Assembly (NCBI GenBank): GCA_910589375.1
Contig: CAJUTK010000001.1
Span: forward strand, 558,001-622,000
Length of the DNA stretch: 64,000 nucleotides
Direction: 5' to 3'
Origin: an uncultured Bacilli bacterium
GTDB lineage: Bacteria; Bacillota_I; Bacilli_A; RF39; UBA660
The position numbers were made by a program, and so were the translations under genes. Shown in pieces: positions 1 to 6,937 of this stretch (its first letter is position 1; every line of letters starts with the position of its first letter). The notes beneath the pieces are model-generated. The model had not been told where the DNA came from and did no database searches. It was given only the letters and a program-made list of their open reading frames with translations.

Positions 1-539
1 ATGCTCTTATCAAATTGTTCCAAAAAGTACCGAATACAACAGTAAAAGTAATTGATTTTGTAGATGCTTATGAACAAGATATTTTTGGTGTAGAGGCATT
101 TAAAAATAATTTTGATCAAGCTGTTATTAATATGAATAACGAAGTATTACAAAATAGAGATAGTGATATTGCTACCATTTATATTCTTCTAGGTGTAGGA
201 GGAATTAGGAACAGTCTAAGTCCTGCTGGTAAACAAGTAGTAGGAAACTTATTCAGTAATATGTCTACGATTACGAATGCTAAATTTATTTTTGTGGATG
301 TTTTAGTATCTTTTAAAAATATTCAAGTAGAACCATGGTATCAAGCAATGGTTGATAATTCTTATGGTATTTGGCTTGATAATGATGCAGCTAATCAATT
401 AGTAATCAATGTACCAACAATTACAATGGAAGAAAGAAAAATGAATTTCCCTTGTATCGCTTTTTCTGTAAGTAAAGGTAAACACACTGTTATTAAGCAT
501 GTTATTGATGAAGAAGAGGTGAGTAAGAATGAAGAATAA
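1..539 (+). CDS. EssC-type type VII secretion ATPase, C-terminal fragment (partial)
   Basis: The reading frame is open from the first complete codon at base 3, so this is the tail of a larger protein whose start lies upstream. The residues GVGGIRNSLSP, KFIFVDVLVSFKN, SYGIWLDNDAANQ and the ending around MNFPCIAFSVSKGKHTVIK resemble the last FtsK/SpoIIIE-type ATPase module of EssC/YukBA, the motor of Gram-positive type VII secretion. No Walker A is visible in this last part, which fits the degenerate third ATPase domain of the family. It overlaps the next gene (YukD-like) by 11 bases, and ESX-like genes follow, which strongly supports the assignment. A TTG at base 15 is internal, not a start. 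The identification rests on motif resemblance and context rather than on an alignment. Confidence 0.75.
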   Translation, partial: ALIKLFQKVPNTTVKVIDFVDAYEQDIFGVEAFKNNFDQAVINMNNEVLQNRDSDIATIYILLGVGGIRNSLSPAGKQVVGNLFSNMSTITNAKFIFVDVLVSFKNIQVEPWYQAMVDNSYGIWLDNDAANQLVINVPTITMEERKMNFPCIAFSVSKGKHTVIKHVIDEEEVSKNEE

Positions 540-783
540 AGTCTTAGTAGAATTATATGTTCCTACTATTGATGAAGTTTATAATTTATATTTACCTGTC
601 AATAGAAAGATTGGAAATATTATTGTATTATTAAATAAGTCTTTATTTGAGCTTACTAATGGATCTTTTATAGGAACAGAAGTAACTATGTTATATAATC
701 GGTCAACAGGAGAAAAGTATTCTATTAATTCTATACTCAGAGAGACTGATATAAAAAATGGTACAAGTTTAGTGTTATTATAA
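529..783 (+). CDS. YukD/EsaB-like ubiquitin-fold type VII secretion protein
   Basis: This 84-residue protein has the size and beta-grasp layout of YukD/EsaB, a small cytosolic component encoded in Firmicute type VII secretion loci. The start VLVELYVPTIDEVYNLYLPVN and the end near NGTSLVLL match the family pattern, in which a strand-rich N-terminus leads to a final hydrophobic strand without the diglycine tail of true ubiquitin. The ATG lies inside the end of the EssC-like gene, behind GAGGTGAG, so the two are translationally coupled. A clear intrinsic terminator follows directly, making this the last gene of the upstream secretion operon. Confidence 0.75.
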   Translation: MKNKVLVELYVPTIDEVYNLYLPVNRKIGNIIVLLNKSLFELTNGSFIGTEVTMLYNRSTGEKYSINSILRETDIKNGTSLVLL

Positions 784-789
784 ATGTAA

Positions 790-815
790 AGAGAGGGTTA
801 AATACTCTCTTTTTT
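790..815 (+). terminator. Intrinsic terminator after YukD-like gene
   Basis: AGAGAG and CTCTCT form a stem around a 9-nt loop, followed by a T run. It closes the secretion operon. A TATACT -10 element at 829-834 then starts the next unit. Confidence 0.8.
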
Positions 816-851
816 GTTAAAAATATGGTATACTGAATAATAGGTGATGGT

Positions 852-2504
852 ATGAAATACTTTAATAAATCTTTTTTTAATCATTTGAAGGGAAATTTAA
901 AAGTAATGAAAGAAAAAACGATTAAAAGAATAGCTATTTTCTCTTTGACAACATTATTATTAGTATCTGGATGTAGTCCTGATAAAACGACTAATAAGCA
1001 AGCTTCTAATAGCGATAATTTTTATTATGAAAGCACAATTATGCCAAGTACCCCATCACAGTCTGCTACTAATTCAGTAGATATCAAAACTTCATTATCA
1101 GAAGAAGAATTAAAATTATTGGAACAAGAAACTTCTTTATCAGAATTAGAGTATAGCAAATTTATTTCAGATATTCATAGTTTACCAGTAGAGTATGAGA
1201 ATTCAGAATATTTTCAAATACAGCAAGCTTTTAGTAGATATGAAAATATAAAAGAGTATGATACAGAAAGTTCTAACTTTATTAAAGATGGAAAAGTAGA
1301 TGAAGAAGCTTTAAGAAAGAAAGTAATTGAGAATAATAACAATTATTTTGCAAATAAAAAAAGTGGTAAATATAGTCTATTAGATAATGCGACATTTGAA
1401 AAAGTTTTTAGATCTTTGATAGATTCTATTAATTACAATTTACAATATACTCCTAACATAGATATTGCTCAATTAGATGATAATTTAACAAATTTAAGAA
1501 TATTTAGAATGACAACACCTGGAAGTGGTATGGTAACAGATGATGCAATAGTAGCAGTTAATTTAGAAGTAATTGCTACACGTCAGAGTGAGTATCCTAA
1601 TGTAGACTATTTAAGGATGACTGTTTTACACGAGGGAAATCATTTTGTACAAGCTAGTAGTGTAAAAGAGAGGGAACAAGAAGGATACAGCAAAAATGTT
1701 GGAGTTGCTTATGCATGGGATGATTTAGCGGTAAATCCACTTTTTTATACTTGGTATACAGAATCATCGGCAGAACATTTAAAGCTTTATCAATATGGTG
1801 ATGGTGCAGAAATTACCACTTATGAAAATCAGGTAAAGGGATTAGAAATGATGACTTTGGCAACTTTACCAAAAGAAGGAGTAGATAGTACTTCTTTAGC
1901 TAAAGTTTCTTTGCAACCTAATTTGACGCAATTATTTACTATATTCAATTGTCAAACAAAAGAAGAGCAATTAGAAGTATTAAATATGATGTATGCAATG
2001 GAAATTTGTTATAATCAACCGACAGAGTTTTCAAAGTTTTATAAAGAACAGACTGGGCAAACTTTAGAAATTTATAATTATCAGGATAGTTTAAAAGGTT
2101 CTATTGCTAAAACATTGACAAAGAATTTTTATGAAAATTTAGCTACTTATCTTTCTAAAGGAAAATCTGTTAAGGATATTTTTTCGATGATAACTACTTT
2201 TGAAGTAGAAATGGCTAGGTTTACTAGGTATACGAATACTGAATTTATGGATACAAATGAATCTTTTTTAAGTATGTATAGAGAAATTCAAGAAGAGTTC
2301 TTCTCTTTATTATCTGAGAATTTAAATATGAATGTAGAAGAAATTACAAGTTTATACAATACTTATTATCATGATGAAATTTCCAATATCAGTCAAAGTG
2401 ATTTATCAAGCGATAGCAAAGATTTTATAAACAAATTATTACAAAGTAGAAATTCTAATAAAAAAAGCACAATAGCAGAAATGGGGATATCTAAAACAAA
2501 ATAA
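852..2504 (+). CDS. Zincin-like (HExxH) lipoprotein in type VII locus
   Basis: The N-terminus carries a lipoprotein signal: basic residues, a hydrophobic stretch and the lipobox LLVSGC, so the mature protein should be anchored outside the membrane. Residues 260-264 read HEGNH, an HExxH zinc-protease motif, inside MTVLHEGNHFVQ. Glutamates about 40 residues later (304 and 308, in YTESSAEHL) could supply the third zinc ligand, as in gluzincins. The chosen ATG follows AGGTGATGGT at good spacing. An ATG at 906 would give a more standard signal peptide but has a weaker ribosome site. The gene sits between the secretion ATPase end and the WXG100-like cluster. A second HEDGH protein occurs at 54.8 kb. 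I do not recognise a named family, and peptidase activity is inferred. Confidence 0.7.
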   Translation: MKYFNKSFFNHLKGNLKVMKEKTIKRIAIFSLTTLLLVSGCSPDKTTNKQASNSDNFYYESTIMPSTPSQSATNSVDIKTSLSEEELKLLEQETSLSELEYSKFISDIHSLPVEYENSEYFQIQQAFSRYENIKEYDTESSNFIKDGKVDEEALRKKVIENNNNYFANKKSGKYSLLDNATFEKVFRSLIDSINYNLQYTPNIDIAQLDDNLTNLRIFRMTTPGSGMVTDDAIVAVNLEVIATRQSEYPNVDYLRMTVLHEGNHFVQASSVKEREQEGYSKNVGVAYAWDDLAVNPLFYTWYTESSAEHLKLYQYGDGAEITTYENQVKGLEMMTLATLPKEGVDSTSLAKVSLQPNLTQLFTIFNCQTKEEQLEVLNMMYAMEICYNQPTEFSKFYKEQTGQTLEIYNYQDSLKGSIAKTLTKNFYENLATYLSKGKSVKDIFSMITTFEVEMARFTRYTNTEFMDTNESFLSMYREIQEEFFSLLSENLNMNVEEITSLYNTYYHDEISNISQSDLSSDSKDFINKLLQSRNSNKKSTIAEMGISKTK

Positions 2505-2579
2505 GATAAAAAACTTGAACATCTTAAAAAAATATGGTATTCTTTTATCATAAGGTAGGGTATTATAGTAGGTGATTAC

Positions 2580-2906
2580 ATGCAAGGTACAGAGAATTGG
2601 AATGGTATATCCCAAGGATTTGATAAGTTGATGTCTGACATTATCGATTATGCTGATAAAAGTAATAAGACATTGAATCAAATTTCTGATTTGATTAGTG
2701 AAACATCCACATATTTCGTTTGTGAAAGTGGGGATAAGTTTAGAGATCAATTTAGTATGCTTAAAATAGGAAACGCTACTATTAATAAGAATATCTTGAG
2801 CTATAACGAAGATTTGATGAATGTAAAGAGAAATTATCAGAGTCGTGTAGAAGTAGGAACTGATATTTTGAATGCAGGAAAGAATGACGTTAATAGTAAG
2901 TTCTGA
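2580..2906 (+). CDS. WXG100-like small protein, first of ESX-type cluster
   Basis: This 108-residue helical protein has the size of an ESX substrate. The central WxG is not conserved: the helix break falls near YFVCESGDKF, where WXG100 proteins have W-x-G. It starts behind AGGTGAT and leads a tight run of six genes (2580-4714), most near 100 residues. The pairing of two amphipathic helices around a short turn is inferred from sequence pattern. Probably a secreted helical hairpin or a partner of the following genes; the precise role is unknown. Confidence 0.6.
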   Translation: MQGTENWNGISQGFDKLMSDIIDYADKSNKTLNQISDLISETSTYFVCESGDKFRDQFSMLKIGNATINKNILSYNEDLMNVKRNYQSRVEVGTDILNAGKNDVNSKF

Positions 2907-2920
2907 GGAGGGAAAGAAAG

Positions 2921-3235
2921 ATGAACGATTTAAGTATTGATTCTTTATCAATTGGTATATCAACTAGTGGTATGTCAGAGTATAAAGAAGCACTAAAAGC
3001 AGATTTGCTTGTAGCAACAAAGACAAAATTAGAAGAAGAACGTAATAACATTATGAATGTTATTAATACAGGTTGGCAAGGAGTTGCACGTGATAGATTT
3101 GATAATCAATTAAAGAAAATGTGCGATGATATTGGTAACGATTTAGAAGCAGAATATAAAGATTTAGAAGCAAGATTAGATGAATTAGAAGCATTCTATT
3201 TCAATCAAGATAAAAGTCTTCTAGAGGATAGATAG
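2921..3235 (+). CDS. WXG100 family protein (ESAT-6-like)
   Basis: This is a 104-residue protein with a clear W-x-G turn, GWQG at residues 51-54, between two predicted helices. That is the hallmark of WXG100 substrates of type VII secretion. The C-terminal helix is acidic and heptad-like (LEAEYKDLEARLDELEAF). A strong AGGAGGGAAAG ribosome site precedes the ATG. It is probably exported as a dimer or heterodimer with a neighbouring small protein. It is the best-supported ESX substrate in the cluster. Confidence 0.8.
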   Translation: MNDLSIDSLSIGISTSGMSEYKEALKADLLVATKTKLEEERNNIMNVINTGWQGVARDRFDNQLKKMCDDIGNDLEAEYKDLEARLDELEAFYFNQDKSLLEDR

Positions 3236-3246
3236 GAGGAAAAAGT

Positions 3247-3738
3247 ATGGCAAATTGGGAAGCAACAACACAAACATCATCTTTTGATGCACAAGCAGCA
3301 GCTCGTACTGCAATGGATAGTCGTAATTCTACACGTTCTGCATCTAATGCAAGCTCAGGCGGTGGATTTTTCAGCGGCCTTTTCGGTGGCGGAGGATTTA
3401 GTATCGTAGGTATCGATGCTAACAGAGTTCCAGAAATGAGAGAACAAATTAGAAGTTCTATTCAATCTATTCAAGCACATTTAGATGGTATTGAATCACA
3501 AACAAATTCTGCTAATGCATTTAGAAGTGAAGAAATTAAAGTTGCAGTAGAAAAATATGTAGATTCTGTAAAAGAGTACAGTAAAGCACTTATTAGTGAC
3601 TTGCTTGCATTTAGTGATAAATTACAAGAAGTTAGAGAGGCTTGGGAACAAAGTACTCAAAGCTTTGCTTCAGATAGCATTAATTCAAGTGTAACTGGAA
3701 TGGCTGATGCAACAACTTTCTATACTGAAACAAAATAA
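3247..3738 (+). CDS. WXG100-like protein with glycine-rich N-terminal segment
   Basis: The first 50 or so residues are Ser/Ala/Gly-rich and end in a flexible glycine- and phenylalanine-rich stretch (GGGFFSGLFGGGG). A helical domain of about 110 residues follows (VPEMREQIRSSIQSIQAHLDG, then LISDLLAFSDKLQEVREAWEQ). The helical part resembles the two-helix ESX fold, although no W-x-G is present at the turn. AGGAGG precedes the start, 11 bases after the previous stop. An export substrate with a linker is plausible. The glycine-rich segment is unusual for a protein this small. Function unknown. Confidence 0.65.
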   Translation: MANWEATTQTSSFDAQAAARTAMDSRNSTRSASNASSGGGFFSGLFGGGGFSIVGIDANRVPEMREQIRSSIQSIQAHLDGIESQTNSANAFRSEEIKVAVEKYVDSVKEYSKALISDLLAFSDKLQEVREAWEQSTQSFASDSINSSVTGMADATTFYTETK

Positions 3739-3748
3739 TAGGTGAGGT

Positions 3749-4075
3749 ATGTCTAGTTTAAGTTCTTTATATAGAGATTTACGACGTTATCAGGATTTAC
3801 TTTCTGATATTCAACGCTTTTCTATGACGATTAGTCAAGCATCAGAGGCTTTAGAACCGGCAGTGAGTAAAATTAGTTCTTGCTATGAGATTGATGAAGT
3901 TCGTGCTGATGCAGGTAAAATATCAAGTTGTAGAGAAAGATTAATAAATCATAAAGATTATATAATTAGGGTTGCTGTTCCAGCAATTGAAAGAAAAATC
4001 TCTCAAATACGTAAGGAAATAGAAGAACTTGAGAAAGAAGAAGAAAGGCAGAAAGAGGCAAATAGAAAAGATTAG
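3749..4075 (+). CDS. Coiled-coil protein of type VII locus
   Basis: A 108-residue, largely helical protein that starts SSLSSLYRDLRRYQDLLSDIQ and ends in a highly charged helix (RKEIEELEKEEERQKEANRKD). The pattern resembles the small DUF5082-like or chaperone-like proteins that accompany type VII substrates, but I cannot assign the family firmly. It begins 10 bases after the preceding gene behind TAGGTGAGGT. The stop codon is buried in a 10-bp hairpin that may attenuate expression of the two genes after it. Confidence 0.6.
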   Translation: MSSLSSLYRDLRRYQDLLSDIQRFSMTISQASEALEPAVSKISSCYEIDEVRADAGKISSCRERLINHKDYIIRVAVPAIERKISQIRKEIEELEKEEERQKEANRKD

Positions 4076-4095
4076 TGACTACTAATCTTTCTTTA
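4067..4095 (+). terminator. Possible attenuator hairpin overlapping a stop codon
   Basis: AAAGATTAGT and ACTAATCTTT form a perfect 10-bp stem with a GACT loop, followed by CTTTATT. The T run is weak, so partial termination within the operon is more likely than full termination. It contains the stop codon of the upstream gene. Confidence 0.5.
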
Positions 4096-4110
4096 TTAGG
4101 AGTGAATAAT

Positions 4111-4401
4111 ATGTCGGAGATATATGTAGATACGGATAAAATGCGTGCTTGTGGTAATGAAATATTAGATTTGGTAGAAGAATTTAAGGCTACGTTAGAT
4201 ACTATGTTTACTAGAATAGAAAATGTTCCTATTTATACAAAAGAATGGGTGGGGGACTCTGCAATGCTTTTTGTTAGTTTAGCTAATAAAGATAAAGTAC
4301 AATATTATAATTATGCTACATCTTTATATAAGTATGGTAAATATTTGATTGATTGTGCAGATTACTATGATAAAACGATAAAGAGCGTAAGGAGAGATTA
4401 A
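4111..4401 (+). CDS. WXG100 family protein
   Basis: I chose the ATG at 4111 because it follows TAGGAGTGAATAAT. The longer frame starting at 4075 would run through the hairpin and lacks a ribosome site. The 96-residue product has W-x-G at residues 46-48 (KEWVGDSA), between an N-terminal helix around MRACGNEILDLVEEFKATLD and a C-terminal helix ending YYDKTIKSVRRD. This matches the WXG100 hairpin. Two genes in this cluster keep the canonical motif (this one and the gene at 2921), so they may be the exported pair. Confidence 0.75.
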   Translation: MSEIYVDTDKMRACGNEILDLVEEFKATLDTMFTRIENVPIYTKEWVGDSAMLFVSLANKDKVQYYNYATSLYKYGKYLIDCADYYDKTIKSVRRD

Positions 4402-4402
4402 T

Positions 4403-4714
4403 ATGGCTAAATTATTATTTAAAGAAAGTCCACTTGAAAATGTAGTAATACGTAGTTTAGACAATGGATTAGAATATTTAAATGATGCAAATAGGCAAAT
4501 CTATTCTATTAGTATTCCTAATGATTTTACAGAAGCGGGCAATTTAAAGAAATGCCTAAGTGATATTCAGAATATTAAAAAGGAGATTTCAGATTTAAAA
4601 AATTGGGGAATAGATAGTTGTAAAAAGTTTGATAATGCTCTTCAAAATATGAATAGCGTAGCAACCCTTTTACCGAAGTCTCAATTACAAGTTAGGAATG
4701 GAACAGTGAGATAA
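4403..4714 (+). CDS. Small protein of type VII cluster, unknown function
   Basis: A 103-residue protein of ESX-like size with two helical stretches (NGLEYLNDANRQIYS and LKKCLSDIQNIKKEISDLKNW) and no W-x-G. It begins one base after the previous stop behind AAGGAGAG, so it belongs to the same operon, and a strong terminator follows. No family recognised. It may be a non-canonical substrate or partner. Confidence 0.55.
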   Translation: MAKLLFKESPLENVVIRSLDNGLEYLNDANRQIYSISIPNDFTEAGNLKKCLSDIQNIKKEISDLKNWGIDSCKKFDNALQNMNSVATLLPKSQLQVRNGTVR

Positions 4715-4738
4715 AACAGATTTTGTTTTATCTTTTTT
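4709..4738 (+). terminator. Intrinsic terminator of WXG100-like cluster
   Basis: AGATAAAACA pairs with TTGTTTTATCT and is followed by six T. It overlaps the stop codon of the last cluster gene. Confidence 0.85.
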
Positions 4739-4744
4739 GTAAGC

Positions 4745-4773
4745 TTGCAATTTTGTTAAAAGTTGGGTATAAT
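4745..4773 (+). promoter_or_regulatory. Sigma-A promoter for the DUF4176 pair
   Basis: TTGCAA (4745-4750) and TATAAT (4768-4773) are separated by 17 bp and lie 28 bases before the first DUF4176 gene. The element follows directly on the preceding terminator. Confidence 0.75.
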
Positions 4774-4801
4774 TCTAATATAAGTATAGGATAGTGATAA
4801 G

Positions 4802-5380
4802 ATGAATACAGAGAAGTATTTGCCAATTGGTACTGTTTGTACAATTAAAAATCATCAGAAAAAAGTTATGATTGTAGGAGTATTTTCTACTGAGTATAAT
4901 GGAACTGTGAAAATGTATGATTATAAAGGTTGCGATTATCCAGAAGGACTTCTTTTGAGCAATAGGCTGTGTTCTTTTAATCATGTAGATATAGAAAATA
5001 TTTTATTTATGGGTTATAAAGATGAGTTCTATGATAGTTTTAATAAAAATATTATAGGTCAAAATGATGCTAAGGAGTCAGCAACATATGAGAAAAAGCC
5101 TTTTGCTAATAATATTCGTTTTGATGCAAATGGGGTTGTAGTATACGATCCTATTGAAGCACCAACTTATAAGAGTAATGTAACAAATGTTTCAATTTCT
5201 GAAAAAGTAGATCAGAAAGAAGTTAATAACCCCTTTGTTCCTGTGCAAAAGGAAGTTTCTAATCCTTCTCAAGAGAATTCAAATGAATGGTCTATTTTTA
5301 AGAACATTCAATTTGATGAGAATGGTGTAGTAATTAGTGCAGAAGAATATACTAAAGAAGAATTAAGTAATAAAGAATAA
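4802..5380 (+). CDS. DUF4176 domain protein with FDxNGVV motifs
   Basis: Residues 1-75 match the DUF4176 pattern found in Firmicute type VII loci: a start like KYLPIGTVCTIK, a central MIVGVFSTEYNG, then YDYKGCDYPEGL and a conserved FNH. The rest is polar and probably disordered. It contains two copies of a short motif, NIRFDANGVVVYD and NIQFDENGVVISA, which recur five times in the next gene. There is no signal peptide, so the protein is cytosolic or is exported by another route. It is paralogous in its N-terminus to the next gene, 21 bases downstream. Confidence 0.75.
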   Translation: MNTEKYLPIGTVCTIKNHQKKVMIVGVFSTEYNGTVKMYDYKGCDYPEGLLLSNRLCSFNHVDIENILFMGYKDEFYDSFNKNIIGQNDAKESATYEKKPFANNIRFDANGVVVYDPIEAPTYKSNVTNVSISEKVDQKEVNNPFVPVQKEVSNPSQENSNEWSIFKNIQFDENGVVISAEEYTKEELSNKE

Positions 5381-5401
5381 AAGAATAGGAAGAGGATAAG
5401 T

Positions 5402-6364
5402 ATGAATTTAAAATTTTTACCAATAGGAACAGTTTGTTTAGTAGAAAATGTAAATAAAAAACAAATGATTATTGGATATTCTAAGAGTGGGTATGATTAT
5501 GTAGCAGTAGAGTACCCAAAAGGGTTTGAATCTGATAATAAGTTATCTTATTTTAATCATGGACAAGTGCAAGAGTTATATTCATTAGGGTATAAAAATG
5601 AAGAAAGCCGTATTTTTAATGGTACTTTAATAAGCGTTCAAACGGTAGAGTCAGATGATGATTCTGATGCAGCGGAGGGTATAACTCCTACATCCAATCT
5701 TACAGTAGAAGAAATCCCAGTAATTTCTAACCCATTTCAGTTTGATGATAATGGTATAGTAATATCTGATAGTAATGAAGAAATTCCTGATGTGCAAGAA
5801 AAAGAACAAGAGAAAAGTGCTTTAGCATTTGATGAAAGCGGTATTGTTGTTTCAGATGGTTATGAAGAAAATCCTATTCCAACACAAATTCAATTTGATG
5901 AAAATGGTATAGTAGTAGCTGATCTTTTATCTGAAAAAGAAGTTTTAGAAGAACAAAAAAATAGAGAAAATGATTTAACATTTGATGATAATGGCATAGT
6001 AATATCTGATGGAAATGAAGAATTTTCTAATGTACAAGAAAATGAAATCCCAAAAGAAGAAAGCTCTTTAACGTTTGATGAAAATGGTATTGTAATGTCT
6101 GATGGAATTGAAAGTACTTCTCCTTTAGAAGAAATACCAGAAGAAGATAATACACCTATGGCTATCTCTGACTTAACTGAAGAAGCATCTGTTAATAAAG
6201 ATACAACAATTGATGTATCGGATGTTGTTAAACAAATTGAGGAAACAATAACGGAGGCAGAATCTAAAACAGAATCATTGGATGATTCTACTACTGAATC
6301 AGAGGAACCTCAAAAAGCACCAAAGAAGGAAAAGAGAGGTTTATTCCATTTTGGAAAAAAATAG
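5402..6364 (+). CDS. DUF4176 domain protein with five FD(D/E)NGIV repeats
   Basis: The N-terminal domain (KFLPIGTVCLVENVNKKQMIIG, then YPKGF and YFNHGQV) is DUF4176, as in the preceding paralogue. From about residue 110 to 240 a motif close to FDDNGIVISDG appears five times, separated by acidic, low-complexity linkers. The protein ends in a basic tail (KAPKKEKRGLFHFGKK). The regular spacing suggests short linear docking motifs on a disordered scaffold. The repeat has no family I know. Context suggests a role in type VII secretion, but this is inference. Confidence 0.7.
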   Translation: MNLKFLPIGTVCLVENVNKKQMIIGYSKSGYDYVAVEYPKGFESDNKLSYFNHGQVQELYSLGYKNEESRIFNGTLISVQTVESDDDSDAAEGITPTSNLTVEEIPVISNPFQFDDNGIVISDSNEEIPDVQEKEQEKSALAFDESGIVVSDGYEENPIPTQIQFDENGIVVADLLSEKEVLEEQKNRENDLTFDDNGIVISDGNEEFSNVQENEIPKEESSLTFDENGIVMSDGIESTSPLEEIPEEDNTPMAISDLTEEASVNKDTTIDVSDVVKQIEETITEAESKTESLDDSTTESEEPQKAPKKEKRGLFHFGKK

Positions 6365-6386
6365 TTTGAATAAAACTATTTTTTTA
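6358..6386 (+). terminator. Intrinsic terminator after DUF4176 genes
   Basis: AAATAGTTT and AAACTATTT form a 9-bp stem followed by six T; it starts within the last codons. A TATAAT box at 6400-6405 then opens the next unit. Confidence 0.8.
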
Positions 6387-6420
6387 AAATCTAATATGGT
6401 ATAATTAAGATGGTGAGAAT

Positions 6421-6930
6421 ATGGAAAGTAAGAAAAAAATTTTGTTTTTTATAGTAACGACATTGTTGTTAGGAACAATAACATTTTTAATTATTCGAAA
6501 TACAGAAAAGAAAGCATTTGAAAAAGAGAATGAACAAAACAAACAGGAACCACAAGTAGTAGAAGCCGTTGTTGAAAATATTAATTATGAAAAGTATTTG
6601 GAATTGCGTTCAAAAGCACATGATACAGAGACTTATGCTATTCTTATTTGGAATAGTAAAGAAGAAATTAGTAGAAACTTTTTAGAGGAAGTAAAGGGTG
6701 CTTTTCAAAATCGTACATCTGTTGTTTATACAATTGACATTAAAGATTTAAGTAAAGAAGATTATTCAAGAGTAATTGATGATGTAACAGATATTATGAA
6801 ATATAAAAAACCAGAAATAACCGTTCCAACATTAATAGTGATGGCAAAGGGAAATGTTCTTTACAAAAGAGCAGGATTTATGTATAAAGAAGAATTAAGG
6901 GATCATTTAAACTCAAAAAGTGTAGAATAG
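6421..6930 (+). CDS. Membrane-anchored thioredoxin-fold protein lacking CxxC
   Basis: Residues 8-26 form a single membrane anchor, followed by a charged linker and an extracytoplasmic domain of about 110 residues. That domain has thioredoxin-like strands (TYAILIWNSKEEIS, VVYTIDI) and the VPTLIVMAKGNVLYKRAGF segment typical of the cis-proline strand. The active-site CxxC is absent; the position is occupied by NSKEEIS, so a redox reaction is unlikely. A role as an adaptor or reduced-activity thioredoxin homologue is inferred. It stands seven bases before tex but has no obvious functional link to it. Confidence 0.6.
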   Translation: MESKKKILFFIVTTLLLGTITFLIIRNTEKKAFEKENEQNKQEPQVVEAVVENINYEKYLELRSKAHDTETYAILIWNSKEEISRNFLEEVKGAFQNRTSVVYTIDIKDLSKEDYSRVIDDVTDIMKYKKPEITVPTLIVMAKGNVLYKRAGFMYKEELRDHLNSKSVE

Positions 6931-6937
6931 AGGACGT

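Noticed and set aside
39..6400. Type VII locus as an LXG polymorphic-toxin island
   Set aside because: No protein is long enough or has an LXG domain plus toxin domain; immunity-like genes are not evident.
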